A DNA stretch of 64,000 bases from Marthasterias glacialis (taxonomy: Eukaryota; Echinodermata; Asteroidea; Forcipulatida; Asteriidae): the NCBI GenBank assembly GCA_911728455.2, contig OU452229.1:21912865-21976864 (forward strand). The letters are read 5' to 3'. Under the pieces are notes generated by a model. It saw only the letters and a list, made by a program, of their open reading frames with translations. It did not search any database and was not told where the DNA came from. The translations under genes and the position numbers were made by a program. Below are positions 1 to 10,408 of the stretch, in pieces (position 1 is the first letter of the stretch; each line of letters starts with the position of its first letter).

Positions 1-407
1 AACGTTGTTGAGCTGCAGAAAAATAAACCACCAGTAGCGACGGTGAGTTTAGGTTCTCGATACACCGGTCCAATCTTACCCCCCAAAATCTGGGATACGT
101 AGCTAGCAAAGCTCATCGTTCCCACAAACAGTACAATTTTCTCATCCCCCTATAGTCTAGTGCTACCCGTCCTGACTGCAAGTAAACCCCGGTACTGGGA
201 TGATCATCTTGTGTGAACAAAATGAACATATTGTATGCCACAAGGGTGGTCAACTCTTACACAGGGATAAAATAAGTTTGCTTAAAAACACAAGAAAATA
301 GTTAATCCACAACACTAGTCCGGTGCGTGTGATTTTAAGATACCCAACGGATCAAGTATTGATATAAAACCAAATTAAAGTAAAACACCAAGAGACTTAA
401 GACATAC
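1..407. other. Intron sequence of the ACE-like gene, nothing else recognised
   Basis: Follows the exon 2 donor on the minus strand. No next ACE exon is visible before the window edge, so intron 2 runs out of the window. Confidence 0.5.
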
Positions 408-566
408 CTCTTCCAGTTTGGCCTGATCTTCGATAGCGGCATCACCGATGGTCTTCAGAGCCTCGAGTTTACGGGTGGTATCAAAGCTGAAACCGGTCGT
501 GTTGAACCGAGAGGCATTCGTTCTGGCTTCCTTCTCGAATACAGCCGACTTTAAATTAGCCGCTAT
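408..566 (-). CDS. ACE-like peptidase M2, exon 2 (internal, phase 0)
   Basis: Seen: read on the minus strand, a polypyrimidine tract and AG acceptor (TTGTCTTTCAG) precede 53 open codons in phase 0, followed by the donor GTATGT. The peptide begins IAANLKSAVFEKEARTNASR and ends DQAKLEE. Known family pattern: in human ACE and insect Ance the stretch just after the N-terminal helix reads like 'Q.AN...K.G..A..F', then 'R.I..(V)..L..AAL....ELEE', and this exon follows that spacing to the LEE end. Two N-glycosylation sequons (NAS, NTT) fit a secreted or ectodomain protein. M2 enzymes are zinc dipeptidyl-carboxypeptidases acting outside the cell or at the cell surface. The zinc motif HExxH is encoded downstream, off the left edge, so activity cannot be judged here. 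No frame damage is visible. The family call is strong; the orthologue is unknown. Confidence 0.88.
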
Positions 567-649
567 CTGAAAGACAAGCAGAGTTGGTTAAAAACTGCTT
601 TGACTCAAGGCTTATTTTGTGGACGTATCTACCATGTCGGTCAAATCTC

Positions 650-990
650 CGTTTTCACCGCGTGTTAGGCACCATTATGTCCGACATGGACTGTTGTGTC
701 CGACGACAATTTTGAACGATTATGTCGGACCCATTGTGTCCGACGAACAATTATGTCCAACCCATTGTGTCCACATACATAATGGGTCGGACATAATAGT
801 TAGTCAGACAAAATGGGTCGGACGTTATGGTTTGTCAGACACAATGGGTCGAACATAATGGTCTGTAGGGCACAATGGGTGGGACAGACATAATGGTTTG
901 TCGGACACCAAGGGTCGGACATAATGGTTCAACATTTTCTTGTCAGACATAATAGTGCGTGACAACCGCGTTTTGTCACGGCTCCAACTA
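650..990. repeat. Foldback element with minisatellite arms (about 31-bp unit)
   Basis: The left arm repeats ATTATGTCCGACCCATTGTG-type units; from about 775 onward the same unit recurs as its reverse complement (GGGTCGGACATAATGGTTTG). The outer ends also match in inverted orientation (CGCGTGTTAGGCAC near 660, its counterpart GTGCGTGACAACCGCG near 955). The whole is a long imperfect palindrome built of about 10 degenerate repeats. It lies in intron 1, about 85 bp upstream (minus sense) of the exon 2 acceptor. A short ORF here is only repeat read-through. Confidence 0.65.
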
Positions 991-1077
991 TAGTCTTAAA
1001 GGTCTGCGTCCAAAGTTCCAAGTAACATCTGATTCGGTCTTTAAGATGTTGGGAAAAAATATATTGTCCGAAGCAGG

Positions 1078-1165
1078 ACTCGAACTTGCAATCTCTTAAA
1101 AAGCCCTCCCCATGGGAGACTTTGGACCGCTAGGTGGCAGCAGACATACCAGGTAAACCTTCATT
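1078..1165 (-). repeat. tRNA-like SINE fragment
   Basis: Read on the minus strand it contains a B-box-like GCAAGTTCGAGTCCTGC preceded by GCTGCCACCTAGCGGTCC. Only a short head is recognisable; the family is unknown. Confidence 0.3.
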
Positions 1166-1368
1166 GTTTACATGTTTCTATGGGAGCACTTCCAAGAACA
1201 ATGGATTTATCCGGCGTTTCATGCTGCATTAACTCAATGGGAAATATCAGTCACTTCCAAGCCGGATAATCCCATGAAAATAAACGGACAAATAAACCTT
1301 AGAAATCGAAAGAGTGTTTCAAAAGAAATGTTATTCCTTCAGCATTGGATTATTGGCCATACTATATA

Positions 1369-1530
1369 GAGAGGTTTCACGTGACGTCATCCGATACCTT
1401 TTTCTAATGCTACGTGCACAAACAGGCGCTGGAAATCATTCAGCAGACGATGCGCCAGCCATTGAGTTTGTTCATGGCCGTACCCAACAAGGCTGCGAAA
1501 CGAACTTTTCATGGGGTCATGCAACCACTC
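1369..1530. mobile_element. MITE family A, copy 1 (162 bp)
   Basis: Begins GAGAGGTTTCACGTGACGTC and ends AACCACTC, flanked by TATA (1365-1368) and TATT (1531-1534). It aligns base for base, with scattered substitutions, to 11070-11231, which has the same length. Too short to encode a transposase. The superfamily is unknown; 4-bp TATA duplications were inferred from copy 2. The right end is slightly degraded. Confidence 0.75.
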
Positions 1531-1964
1531 TATTGGCATTTTCCAGCTAAACGCCCTCATCGGTCGCTGTTGGTAATTACATGCAGAGGCTAATAAACGT
1601 GCGTTCGCCCAGACGTTGGAACGTAGTGCATGCTTCCAATCAGCAGCAATAATTGGGTATTATTGGAGTGTTTTCTTCCTGTCAGTTTGGCCGTGTCGGT
1701 GCCAACCACTTCCTTATACATCGATCACACGATACCTACGCCATGCTAGATGCCCAAGCGAAGACCACGAGTCAATTCGGAATCCCTAATTGGCAGCAGG
1801 GTTTCCGAAGTAAACATGAGCAGTTAGACAGTCAAGGATATTAAAGCCTGCAACCAACATTGGGAATTGTCAAGGATCAGTATCCGCACTTTGTGTGACC
1901 CCCAAAATAAATGAAATAACAGACTTTTAAAAGTAACTATGCTCAATCGGTCATTGGAGTCATG

Positions 1965-2402
1965 CACCGGAGTAGCGAAGACACTTTCTTTGAAGGGGGG
2001 GGGGGGTGGAAGCCTAAATTTGCCGACTGACATTAAATACCAAATGAAAGTAAAAGCACAATGACATGGGCCTCATCTACATGTGGGGTTTTGGGGCAAA
2101 GACTCCAAACGCTCATGAGGTTTTTCCGTGATTCCAAGGTTTAAAATGGCCCTCAGACGCCGAGCATTAGACGACTCATAATAGAAATGCAAGCTTTTTG
2201 CGAATGCCCTGTTATCATTGGACACAAATCCCCTGACGCTCTACGGTTTTGAGCGTTTTCATGGATTTGTGTTCAGCCGAGCCCTTACTCGGGTAAGTTT
2301 GGTGCTCAATTTGCCGACTGTGGCTCTAAATGCCCACTTAGGAAAAATATTGGGGTGTGACAGCCCCCCCCCCCCCCCCCCCCCCCCGTCGCTACACCGC
2401 TG
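1965..2402. mobile_element. Non-autonomous hAT-type element (438 bp)
   Basis: The ends are CACCGGAGTAGCG and, at the right as reverse complement, CAGCGGTGTAGCG. Flanks are GAGTCATG (1957-1964) and GAGTCACG (2403-2410), an 8-bp target duplication with one mismatch, typical of hAT. The body shares long blocks (TTTGCCGACTG, ATGGCCCTCAGA, CCCTTACTCGGG) with the 805-bp element at 32557-33361. A poly-G run near the left end and a 24-bp poly-C near the right end are part of the element. No transposase. Confidence 0.85.
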
Positions 2403-2543
2403 GAGTCACGATAAATAGTGGAGGACCCCATTATGGTTTTCAGTGTTTTCAAACATCGGGTTTCGGGGTCAAAACAATTTGTTTTTCCCATTTCTTAAAA
2501 ACTAAAGCATTTCAGGCAAAAACGATGAAGATGACGACGATCC

Positions 2544-2923
<380 letters not shown>

Positions 2924-3222
2924 ACCGGATATCAAGCAGGTTAAGGTACACCACCTGAAATATGTTTTGAAATACTGGAAAGATGACAAGGTATTATTTT
3001 ATTTGTTTTTAATTACTTTGTTGTCGGGTAACCCCATCAGTTGTCAATAAACTGTTTGTCCATTGGGTCCCAGACTATTAATAAGCATACTGAAATAAGT
3101 TGTACAAAAAAGCACCACAGCTACCCAGCAACAAACTGTCGTGTTTGTTACACGTAAACACAATAAAATTTTTCAGACAACTGGAATGTTTTTTATGAAA
3201 GACAAAATGGCGCACCGTGTCC

Positions 3223-4460
3223 CCCCCCCCCCCCCCCCGGCAACTCACATACCCTCACATAGACACATAACTACCCATTCCCCGACACCCTCCAATGCCT
3301 ACCAGAGCGAGAAGGTGGTTTACGCTGTTGTGGTACAATCATTGTATAACTTTGATCAAAATCAAATACACGGATCAGAAGTCAGGCGAATTATCGAGCT
3401 GATAAAGTCTGTGTAAAGTTCGATGAATGTTGAGACACACGGTCTCGATCCTCCATACACTCGCTTTGAAAGGTAACTGGGTTAAGAATGCTACTTAGAA
3501 AATTCATGACGAGAAATCAAATCAAAAGCACATATTTCAGCGTCAAATCAAGCATTAACTGAAATCACAGTTCAGAGGTGACATTTAACCGTATTTATAT
3601 AAAGCATTATAACGTACTTCACTGAAATGATAATAATGTTAACAGCCTTTTCGAAATCAAGCTGCAGCTCAACAGCAAGCTTCTAAGCCGCTTTTCAATA
3701 GCCAAATGCTTAAATGGATTATGGTGCACGCTATTAAAATGGCTGATGGAACCTAAGCCCGGAGCCAAAGCCTAAGTGTTGATAAGGCTCTGTGTATTCC
3801 CTAGGGGGTCTGTTAAACTTTTCAAAACGTTCATATAATATGAGAGAGGACATAACAGTAATGTAACCCTTATCATTTTTCTACGGGGCACAATACAAAA
3901 TCGCATTGCAAAAAAAAAAATACAAAATAAAAAAATAACATTGGAGGTCTACGTTCACATTGTTAGTTTTCTCTAAAAATGAAAACATGTTTTGAGATAA
4001 TATTGACCCAGCAAAAAACCATAGATTACAAACAGATGACTGAGGGTTATATACACGACGCATTGTCTTTTAGTATATAAAATCAATCATAACAGGTTGT
4101 TGCAAAATCTGCACCATTTCCGGGCTCCAAAAATTGATGCAAATTATTTTTTATTTATGTTTGTGTGTCTGGTGGGTCAGAAACGGAGACTTGGAGAACT
4201 TTGCTAATACATTAACTGTTCTAAAAAACGAAACTTGTGCTGAATAAATTAACTGACTGTACTAACAAAATGACCGATGAGATAGACGATTCGGTCATGA
4301 CTTGAAAGAAGTATTGGGCCCTTTCTCAATGCTCTTTGGTCCAAGACATCACTCGGAATTAGTTACTAGTCACATTACTAGTCTTTGGGAGGCATTGGCA
4401 TAATTACAGGCAGAATTCTACGAAAGCAAGTAAAATCGATTCCTTGGCAGGAGACGTGCA
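3223..4460. other. Intronic DNA, nothing recognised
   Basis: Begins with a 16-bp poly-C run (3223-3238). No exon-like ORF with splice sites, no inverted repeat and no known repeat end was seen. Confidence 0.4.
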
Positions 4461-4471
4461 CAGAGTGAAGC

Positions 4472-4534
4472 TTGGGAGGAAGAGGGGTGTTGTGGAGGGG
4501 CTGGGGGAGGGGAGGGGGGAGGGGCAGGGAGAAG
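4472..4534 (+). other. G-rich tract with quadruplex potential, intron 1
   Basis: The plus strand has eight or more runs of 3-6 G separated by 1-5 bases (GGGGGAGGGGAGGGGGGAGG). It lies about 420 bp downstream of the exon 1A donor in minus-strand sense, so the G-rich strand is the template strand of the ACE-like gene. Folding is inferred from base pattern only. Confidence 0.5.
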
Positions 4535-4619
4535 GTTTTAACACTATCTTACGACGCTCCACTCTCAGTAGTGCTCATGTATTGTAAGCTGTTGAACATT
4601 TTGCGTTCAACCAATGGCC

Positions 4620-4739
4620 ATTAGCCTTTTTGACATATATAGCGGACACGATTTGAGTGCAGTGTTTGGTTTTGGTGTTGACAGACAAATTTACTCACTC
4701 CAAACAGTGCACTTGTAATGTGATCTCAAAAAGGCTAAT
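4620..4739. mobile_element. Hairpin MITE, 120 bp
   Basis: The left end ATTAGCCTTTTTGA is the exact reverse complement of the right end TCAAAAAGGCTAAT. Inner arms AGTGCAGTGTTTGG and CCAAACAGTGCACT also pair. It lies 215 bp downstream of the exon 1A donor. Family unknown. Confidence 0.75.
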
Positions 4740-4953
4740 TGAATACAGATCATTTTGAATTTTGGAGGACCAAAACCACTTGTGCATCCGTTGTCAGTGG
4801 GCTCTCAGTGCAAAGCCAGGATTCCATTTCCCACAGGTGCTTTTAACTCTTCTCGCAACTTAAAATAAACTGGGACTGCACAATGCATTATGTCCTTCAT
4901 AACACTTCACCACACTACTACGAGCGAGACGGAGACGACCCGGGTACACTTAC

Positions 4954-5163
4954 CATGGCGGCCTGGTGCTCGTCCGTAATATCCGTAAAAAAATCCCAAG
5001 CAGCGCTGGTCGCGTGAGAGTAAACTTCCATGGCCCGCTCGTTGTAGTATTCCAACCAAGCTATGGCCTCAGCTTCGTCATTAAATAACCCGCCATTTTG
5101 TCCTCCGTGTATGAGGTTGGACTGGAGCAGACAAGACACCAAGAAGAACAGATATGTACCCAT
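4954..5163 (-). CDS. ACE-like first coding exon 1A (signal peptide and N-terminal helix)
   Basis: Seen: 70 codons on the minus strand from ATG at 5163 to the donor GTAAGT, ending exactly in phase 0. Residues 1-20 are a signal peptide (hydrophobic core LFFLVSCLL). The mature part NDEAEAIAWLEYYNERAMEV continues to TDITDEHQAAM. Known: the M2 N-terminus has the pattern DEAEA...(F/L)..EY....A..W...TNIT.E, as at the start of the human ACE C-domain; DEAEA, the EYYN region, the AAW and TDITDE are all present. An upstream in-frame ATG (5190) would put nine extra residues before the hydrophobic core, so 5163 is preferred. The intron to exon 2 would be about 4.4 kb. It is 24/43 identical to exon 1B over the mature segment. 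It probably supplies one N-terminus of the gene whose exon 2 lies at 408-566. Confidence 0.88.
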
Positions 5164-5256
5164 GTTTAGGATGTCTGGGATACATATCAAATGAACTGCT
5201 GCTTGTCGGTATAATTACTGAGCCATGACCACCAGTTGATTTAACAGTTGGAGATA

Positions 5257-5268
5257 CCGCCCCCCAAT
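5257..5268 (-). promoter_or_regulatory. Inverted CCAAT plus GC box upstream of exon 1A
   Basis: On the minus strand ATTGGGGGGCGG joins an inverted CCAAT (ATTGG) and a GC-box-like G run, about 95-105 bp upstream of the exon 1A ATG. No good TATA box was found there (only a weak TAATTATACC), so 1A may have a TATA-less promoter unlike 1B. Weak evidence from motif and position only. Confidence 0.25.
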
Positions 5269-5760
5269 AAACTAAACTACCTTCTGGTTAAGTCATGAAA
5301 CACGTAACCCTCGCCGTGCCCCTGACCCGAGATTATAGAAACTGTCTTATACAAAAAAAAAGAGTAGCTATCATCAGGAAAGGAAAAAAAAATAAAAGAG
5401 AAGAGAGATTAACGAGCAAGTTTTTTTTAATGTATGTAAATGTGTTTGTAAATTCGGCCGCTTGTCGCGAAGAGGTCAGTTAGGACGCGTTACTAGTTCC
5501 AAACGCGTGGCCCGTGAAATTGTGTGTCCGTGTGATATATGGGGTTATTAGTGTTGCTTGTGTTTGTGTGTCAGGGTAATTTTTACCTCATAAAAGCTAT
5601 ACGTTTCATCGACTTGGATCCACCGAAAGCTTCTTTGAATAGTCGGACAAGGTGTAACTTAACTTTACATACAGGGAAGTTTAATCGACAGCATTGTGTT
5701 GTATTGCGCAAGCGATTTATCACCTGAAACAGTTTTCACGAAATTTGATGGGTTTGACAA

Positions 5761-5875
5761 TGGGAGACTTTTGAGACGTTAGCGGGCGCCCCAGTAAGCG
5801 GTCCTTTTCTGTTATGAGCACGATAGAAAAAGGACCGCATACTGGGGCGCCCTCTAACGTTTCAAAAGTCTCCCA
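5761..5875. mobile_element. Near-perfect hairpin MITE, 115 bp
   Basis: Arms of about 52 bp (TGGGAGACTTTTGAGACGTT..., inner GGGCGCCCCAGTA and GCGGTCCTTTT) pair almost fully with the right half and leave a loop of about 12 bp. The high arm identity suggests a young insertion or strong hairpin-driven correction. It lies about 600 bp upstream of exon 1A. Confidence 0.8.
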
Positions 5876-5879
5876 ATGG

Positions 5880-8090
5880 AACGCGAAAGAATTTGAAATT
5901 GAATTCAAAAGTATCCACAGGATTCAATCGTTTGGAATCCTCTGCATGTCTACTACGAGTAATCTAAATATTCCCACAAAACTGTAAGAAACTTCCATAG
6001 AAAATGTGTTAAAGCAGCTTTAACTTGACCCTGATGTAGCTCAGTGACGCCAACAACACTTCAATACTTAGATATCATTGCAATATTCCGTGTTAGAATT
6101 ACCTTCGGGGGGATGCAAAAATGATTTATTGCGTTATAGGTTTCGTCACGCTCTGATTGTTGTAGCGCTATGGTCAACTGCAGAAGAAGCCCTCTAATAT
6201 CATTTGAAAAATTTATAAGATACGTCAATAATTGTCGCCTCTTTGTCACTTGTTTGTCACTTTTTTTAAACACTCCGCTGACGCGCAGCTTATAAAGATG
6301 GAGCCTGCCGTTTCGTATCAGAACAGTTGCCTCACAAACCGTTCTACTTCACAATCTCTCCCAACAAACCCCGAGTAAACAGTTTCTATGTTTGTTCGTC
6401 TTTGTTCTCCCACGTGTTCTCTTTGCTTGTACTGTTTTAGCTCGTCTGGTTCCCTGACCAAAGATTCCCTGACGACTCTTGTTAAAAATCTTAGGTCAGG
6501 CATCATCCATAGCGAAACATAGATTATGACGCAACATATATAAATATTCATTACTTGTCAGCAATGGTGGACGATGTCATTGGATAAAAAACGGAGCGCT
6601 GATGACGGGCTTTGTTTACTCTCAAAAGCCTTGGATAATCATAATTATATTCAAATATAGTGTTGAATTTTGTTGGGGGGAAAAAGAAAAAAAAACGATA
6701 ATGGGATATGTCTGCAAAATGTTTGAATTTTTACCAACAAAAGGGCCATTTTTAAAGATTGATGCTCAGACGTTTGGAATTTTTTACAAAAGTAAGTGTT
6801 GAGGTATATTGGGACGGATAATAACTGAACGGGGCCTTGGGACAACCCAGGTCAAATTGTGCAGAGGGTGAAAGTTCACTAATGAATATTTTTCTCGTTA
6901 ATGTAAAAAGATGTGAGATTTCTTAGTATTTTTGAAGTATTTCTAAATATAAGCATTTTGCACCGAATGCTACGGAAGTTTATTTAGTAGGATATACATT
7001 TACCTTTAACTCCATCGTGGTGCCGTGTTCCTTCAGAATATCCTTGCTGGGTAAGTTTTGTTCCTATTGTTTGAGCAACCTTGAACTTGGCCGGGGTAGA
7101 AGTGTGTACTAACTACTACTATTTCAGAACGATGGTTAACACAATATTGCTTTGCAGTTGCGTGTATGAAACAACTACTTTTACCATTCAAAGAAAACGG
7201 GTCTGAAACAGCCGTCGCCATAACTTATTGCAACAGTTGCCCGGAACTTTGCGTGGTGGGGAACTTCTAGTATTTTGCGTCTTGCGGGTACACCGTGTAG
7301 CTATTTAGTGTACGGGTGTGGTGGTTAAAGCCGTCAGCCTAATTTAGAATGCAGAAGGTCGTGGTTTTGATTCCAAAGGAGTCTTGAGGGATTTCGCTCC
7401 ACACGATGCGGGGGAAACACCCAGTGCGAAGCACGTGAAACCACGGTGTAACCATGAAACCATTAAACCTTATGTCAAGGTCAGTGGTGGGTCATTATTT
7501 GTATGTGTGCATCACGCCGAGTAGTGATGGGTTGACGACAATTAGGGCTGTCGCGGGAGATACAGTACTTGCTATATTTTTGTTTTCATCTACAGTAACC
7601 TGCTCCATGCATACCAGTCCAGTTTGTGGTACCTGCCAGGAGGGTGGTTTCTTATAGCCAGCAATCTCTCGTCCAGCACCGGTTAGCAGCAGAATCATTG
7701 ACCAAGGGCCAGCTCTGTTTGAACAGATAAAACCCTGCCTATATACAGGATAGTTCCTGTCTGTGGTATCTCCGTTAACCCCAACACCCGAGTGGGAATA
7801 GCCTTTTCCACAAGAAGTGTGGATATACTTTTCCTTGACTTTCCCATGCTCATTAAGTGTGAAAAGGAAACCGATTCTTGTCCCTGAAATCGCCCTTTAA
7901 TGTTGTTTTATAGTCTGAGTGAAACGGGTTTAAGTGGTACTATTAGGCTCCATGGTATATTGCATGCCAGGTTTCATGTTTGTATAGCTCTACAATAAAC
8001 TCATAAGCGAAAGATTAAGTGCTTTGGTTGTACCATCATGTTCCATATGTAAATATACATCTGTTGTAATCTTTTATCTTATGTTAAGAG
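5880..8090. other. No gene seen; possible SINE remnant near 7.35 kb
   Basis: This is intron 1 of the exon 1B form and the upstream flank of exon 1A. Around 7320-7400 a weak tRNA-like B box (GGTCGTGGTTTTGATTCC) and trailing GATTTCGCTCCACACGATGC suggest an old SINE. I looked here for a second ACE exon 2 to go with exon 1B and found none. Short ORFs lack splice or family support. Confidence 0.4.
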
Positions 8091-8093
8091 ACG

Positions 8094-8638
8094 GTTGGTA
8101 CGAAACGATTTGGGTGCGAAACGACTTGGGTAGGAAATGACTCGGGTACGAAACAACTTGGGTACGTAACGACCACCAAAAACTGACATGGGTAAAAAGT
8201 GACTATTAAATGACTTGGGTACAAAACGACTTTGTTAAGAAACGTCACGGGTACGAAATGACTTAGGTATGAACCGACTTGGCTATTAAATTAGTCAGGT
8301 ACGAAACGACTTGGTACGAAATTACTTGGGTACGAAATGACCTGGGTACTAAATGACTTGGGTACGAAATTATTTGAGTAGTAAATGATTCAGGTACGAA
8401 ACGACTCGGGTACGAAATGACTTGGGTACTAAATGACTTGGGTACAAAATGACTTAAGTACTAATTGACTTTGGTACGAAATTACTTGGGTACTTAGTGA
8501 CTTTGGTACGAAATGATTTGAGTAATAAGTACTAAATGTATTAGGTACAAAATGACTTGGGTACGAATTGGCTTGGGTACTAAACGACTTGGGCACGAAA
8601 CTATCCGGGTACGAAATGACTTGGGTATGAAACGACCG
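8094..8638. repeat. 16-bp minisatellite, about 34 copies
   Basis: Consensus GGGTACGAAATGACTT in tandem, with substitutions (gaaacgactt, ctaaatgact) and a few length variants such as near 8520. It lies between exons 1A and 1B. ORFs through it are repeat artefacts. Confidence 0.95.
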
Positions 8639-8901
8639 ACATTCCAAGTCAGCATCTTCCTCTTCAAGATTTTTTTTCTAGAATACACCGTGATTAAATG
8701 ATAAAGTAGAAAGGCCCTCCCCCAAATTATTTCCTCCCCCAACCCCACCCAAAAGAACAGGTCTAGTTTCGCCTCTGATCTTGAGCTATTTGTTTAATGG
8801 GAAAAGATCAAAACCTAACCTTTGAATTAAATTGAAGAAAACAAGTCCAAGAATTGGAACGAGATTTTTTTCGTGAGTTTTGGCATACAGCATAGGAGTG
8901 G

Positions 8902-9143
8902 GCGCACTAAAAGCTGACAACTGACGACAACTGACGACAACTGACGACAAATGACGACAAATGACGGCAACTGACGACAAGACTTTTGAATTGCTCTGAA
9001 AAACACCTGAACAGATAAATAAACCCCTTTTATATGCAAAAGAGTCAAATTATCAAAATTACCTTCAGTGGTTTTTCATTACATTTCAAACGCGTTGTCG
9101 TCAGTTGCCGTCAGTTATCGTCAGTGGTCGTCATGTAGTGCGA
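8902..9143. mobile_element. Foldback element with 10-bp tandem arms
   Basis: The left arm is about six tandem copies of ACTGACGACA (8913-8982). The right arm is the reverse complement, TGTCGTCAGT-type units (9094-9134). The outer ends GCGCACTA and TAGTGCGA form short inverted termini. The middle, about 110 bp, is unique. Its right end is about 40 bp from the exon 1B splice donor, inside the intron. Confidence 0.7.
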
Positions 9144-9183
9144 CCCCGTACGGAGGGATACAAAAAAAACAATAGCGTCTTAC

Positions 9184-9384
9184 CGAAGCCTGTTCATTTT
9201 CATCTGTTATGTCAGTCTGATACGTCCAGCTCGCAATCGTGTTCTCGTAGAACACGCCCATGGCCACTTGGTTGTACTCCTCCAGCCACTCGATCGCCTG
9301 TGCTTCATCGTTGATCAAATCCTGAGCCCAAATCAAGGGCTGGCAGCAAACACCAACCAAAAACAACAACAAAAACCTCGCCAT
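9184..9384 (-). CDS. ACE-like first coding exon 1B (second, diverged first exon)
   Basis: Seen: 67 codons on the minus strand from ATG at 9384, ending before the donor GTAAGA in phase 0. A strong signal peptide core (FLLLFLVGVCC) ends near ..PLIWA and is followed by QDLINDEAQAIEWLEEYN and ..TYQTDITDENEQAS, the same M2 N-terminal pattern as exon 1A (24 of 43 mature residues identical, both in phase 0). No second copy of exon 2 was found between 9183 and 5164, so exon 1B would have to splice to exon 2 at 566 (intron about 8.6 kb, skipping 1A) or else is a relic of an incomplete tandem duplication. The open frame, intact splice donor, intact signal peptide and nearby TATA box argue that it is or recently was used. 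N-terminal processing could differ between the two forms. Confidence 0.85.
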
Positions 9385-9469
9385 TGTGATTCTTCAGAAA
9401 GTACAGCAAATTTTTCTAGCCCTGTCCGAGCGTGGTCTTATTCCAATTGATAACTTGCATGAACAGAAG

Positions 9470-9475
9470 TTTATA
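9470..9475 (-). promoter_or_regulatory. TATA box for exon 1B
   Basis: TATAAA in the minus-strand context GTTTTATAAACTT lies about 86-91 bp upstream of the exon 1B ATG. With the usual 25-30 bp offset, transcription would start near 9440-9445, giving a 5' UTR of about 55-60 nt with no upstream ATG. The position fits well; use is inferred. Confidence 0.5.
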
Positions 9476-9754
9476 AAACACTAACAACACTCCCGGTCCT
9501 GAACTCTTTACGCAAGGTTTGTTGTGGACTTCGAGCCACCAAAAAGAGGCGTGGTTCAGCTTGTTTATTTAAAGCGTTTGATAAGTTATCTGGGATATAA
9601 ATTCGGATTTCAATCGACAAGTAATATTGTCCGTAAAGATTAGGGAATAAGCTAAAATATTGACTTACAAGATTAACGTAAACAGTGTTGGTTGACAAAG
9701 CTTTTGAACTCAAGCTTAATGGGTCTAAAACCCTGCCGACAACCCTTGGTTGTT

Positions 9755-10228
9755 TTACGCTGTAAACAGCCGATTTTGACTTGCATGTTGGGTGGTTAAA
9801 TGGGTATCGGCAATGCATGAGCCATCACTATTAAATACACACAGGTTACCAACCGTGGCCTCGGTGTTTTCGTTCCACTTTGAACACAATTCAGTGAAAA
9901 CATCCAATTTTACAGTCGAACGATTTTTTTCAAAAGTTAACTTGGCCCTCACCGGGGAGCTTCTGAGCAGCTTTCGAATCTTATGGGAAGGAAACGTTCC
10001 ACAGATCCAGACAACTGGCATAATGGTGGAGTTTTCTATTTTTGAGAAACAGGAATTCAACTTGTCCACTTCTTGCAGTTTCAGGTTTGGGTTATTGTTT
10101 ATTAGTTGCCATCTGTAATGCGTATAAACAGTTTTCCCTATACCCTTTTTAATAACGAGAACAAAATGTGTTTTATCGTTCCCGTTGAACAACGCATACC
10201 AAACCGCACACTCAACCTCAAACCTCAT
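9755..10228 (-). CDS. Unidentified 157-codon ORF, possible terminal exon or small gene
   Basis: An intact frame on the minus strand from ATG 10228 (weak start context; an in-frame stop lies two codons upstream) to a stop at 9757-9755. AATAAA follows at 9569-9564, about 185 nt after the stop. Composition looks protein-like: Lys/Asn/Thr mixed, Cys scattered, no low complexity, e.g. LFNGNDKTHFVLVIKKG and WICGTFPSHKIRKLL. No signal peptide or membrane segment. I do not recognise the family. It lies on the same strand as, and 370 bp upstream of, exon 1B. The opposite strand is also open for 108 codons, which weakens the case. It could be a chance ORF, a terminal exon of an unseen gene, or a remnant of a mobile element. 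Confidence 0.3.
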   Translation of the reverse strand: MRFEVECAVWYALFNGNDKTHFVLVIKKGIGKTVYTHYRWQLINNNPNLKLQEVDKLNSCFSKIENSTIMPVVWICGTFPSHKIRKLLRSSPVRAKLTFEKNRSTVKLDVFTELCSKWNENTEATVGNLCVFNSDGSCIADTHLTTQHASQNRLFTA

Positions 10229-10278
10229 CGGTCAGTTACGAAAGTTAACCTTGTTCGTAAAGGTTTACCTGAATTTCA

Positions 10279-10400
10279 GGCCGTGTCCGAATTGTGGGCT
10301 ACATCAGCTACCGCTACGGGCTGGATCGCCGCGTCATCGTGCAATAACAGTCGTAGCAACAGTTGTAGCCATAGCCAGAGCCACCAATTCCGATCAGGCC
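10279..10400. mobile_element. GGCTAC-arm foldback MITE, copy 1
   Basis: Begins GGCCGTGTCCGAATTG; the core GGATCGCCGCGTCATCGTGC is shared with 24460-24615 and 39205-39349. Arms contain CTAC/GTAG-type hexamer runs in inverted orientation. Flanked by TCA on both sides, a possible 3-bp target duplication. Confidence 0.7.
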
Positions 10401-10408
10401 TCACTTAT

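Noticed and set aside
7033-7221. A possible extra ACE-like exon between exons 1A and 1B
   Set aside because: A donor-like GTAAATG follows a short open stretch near 6999-7040, but no M2 family pattern is present.
8094-8638. A CRISPR-like array
   Set aside because: Repeats are directly adjacent 16-mers with no spacers, in eukaryotic DNA.
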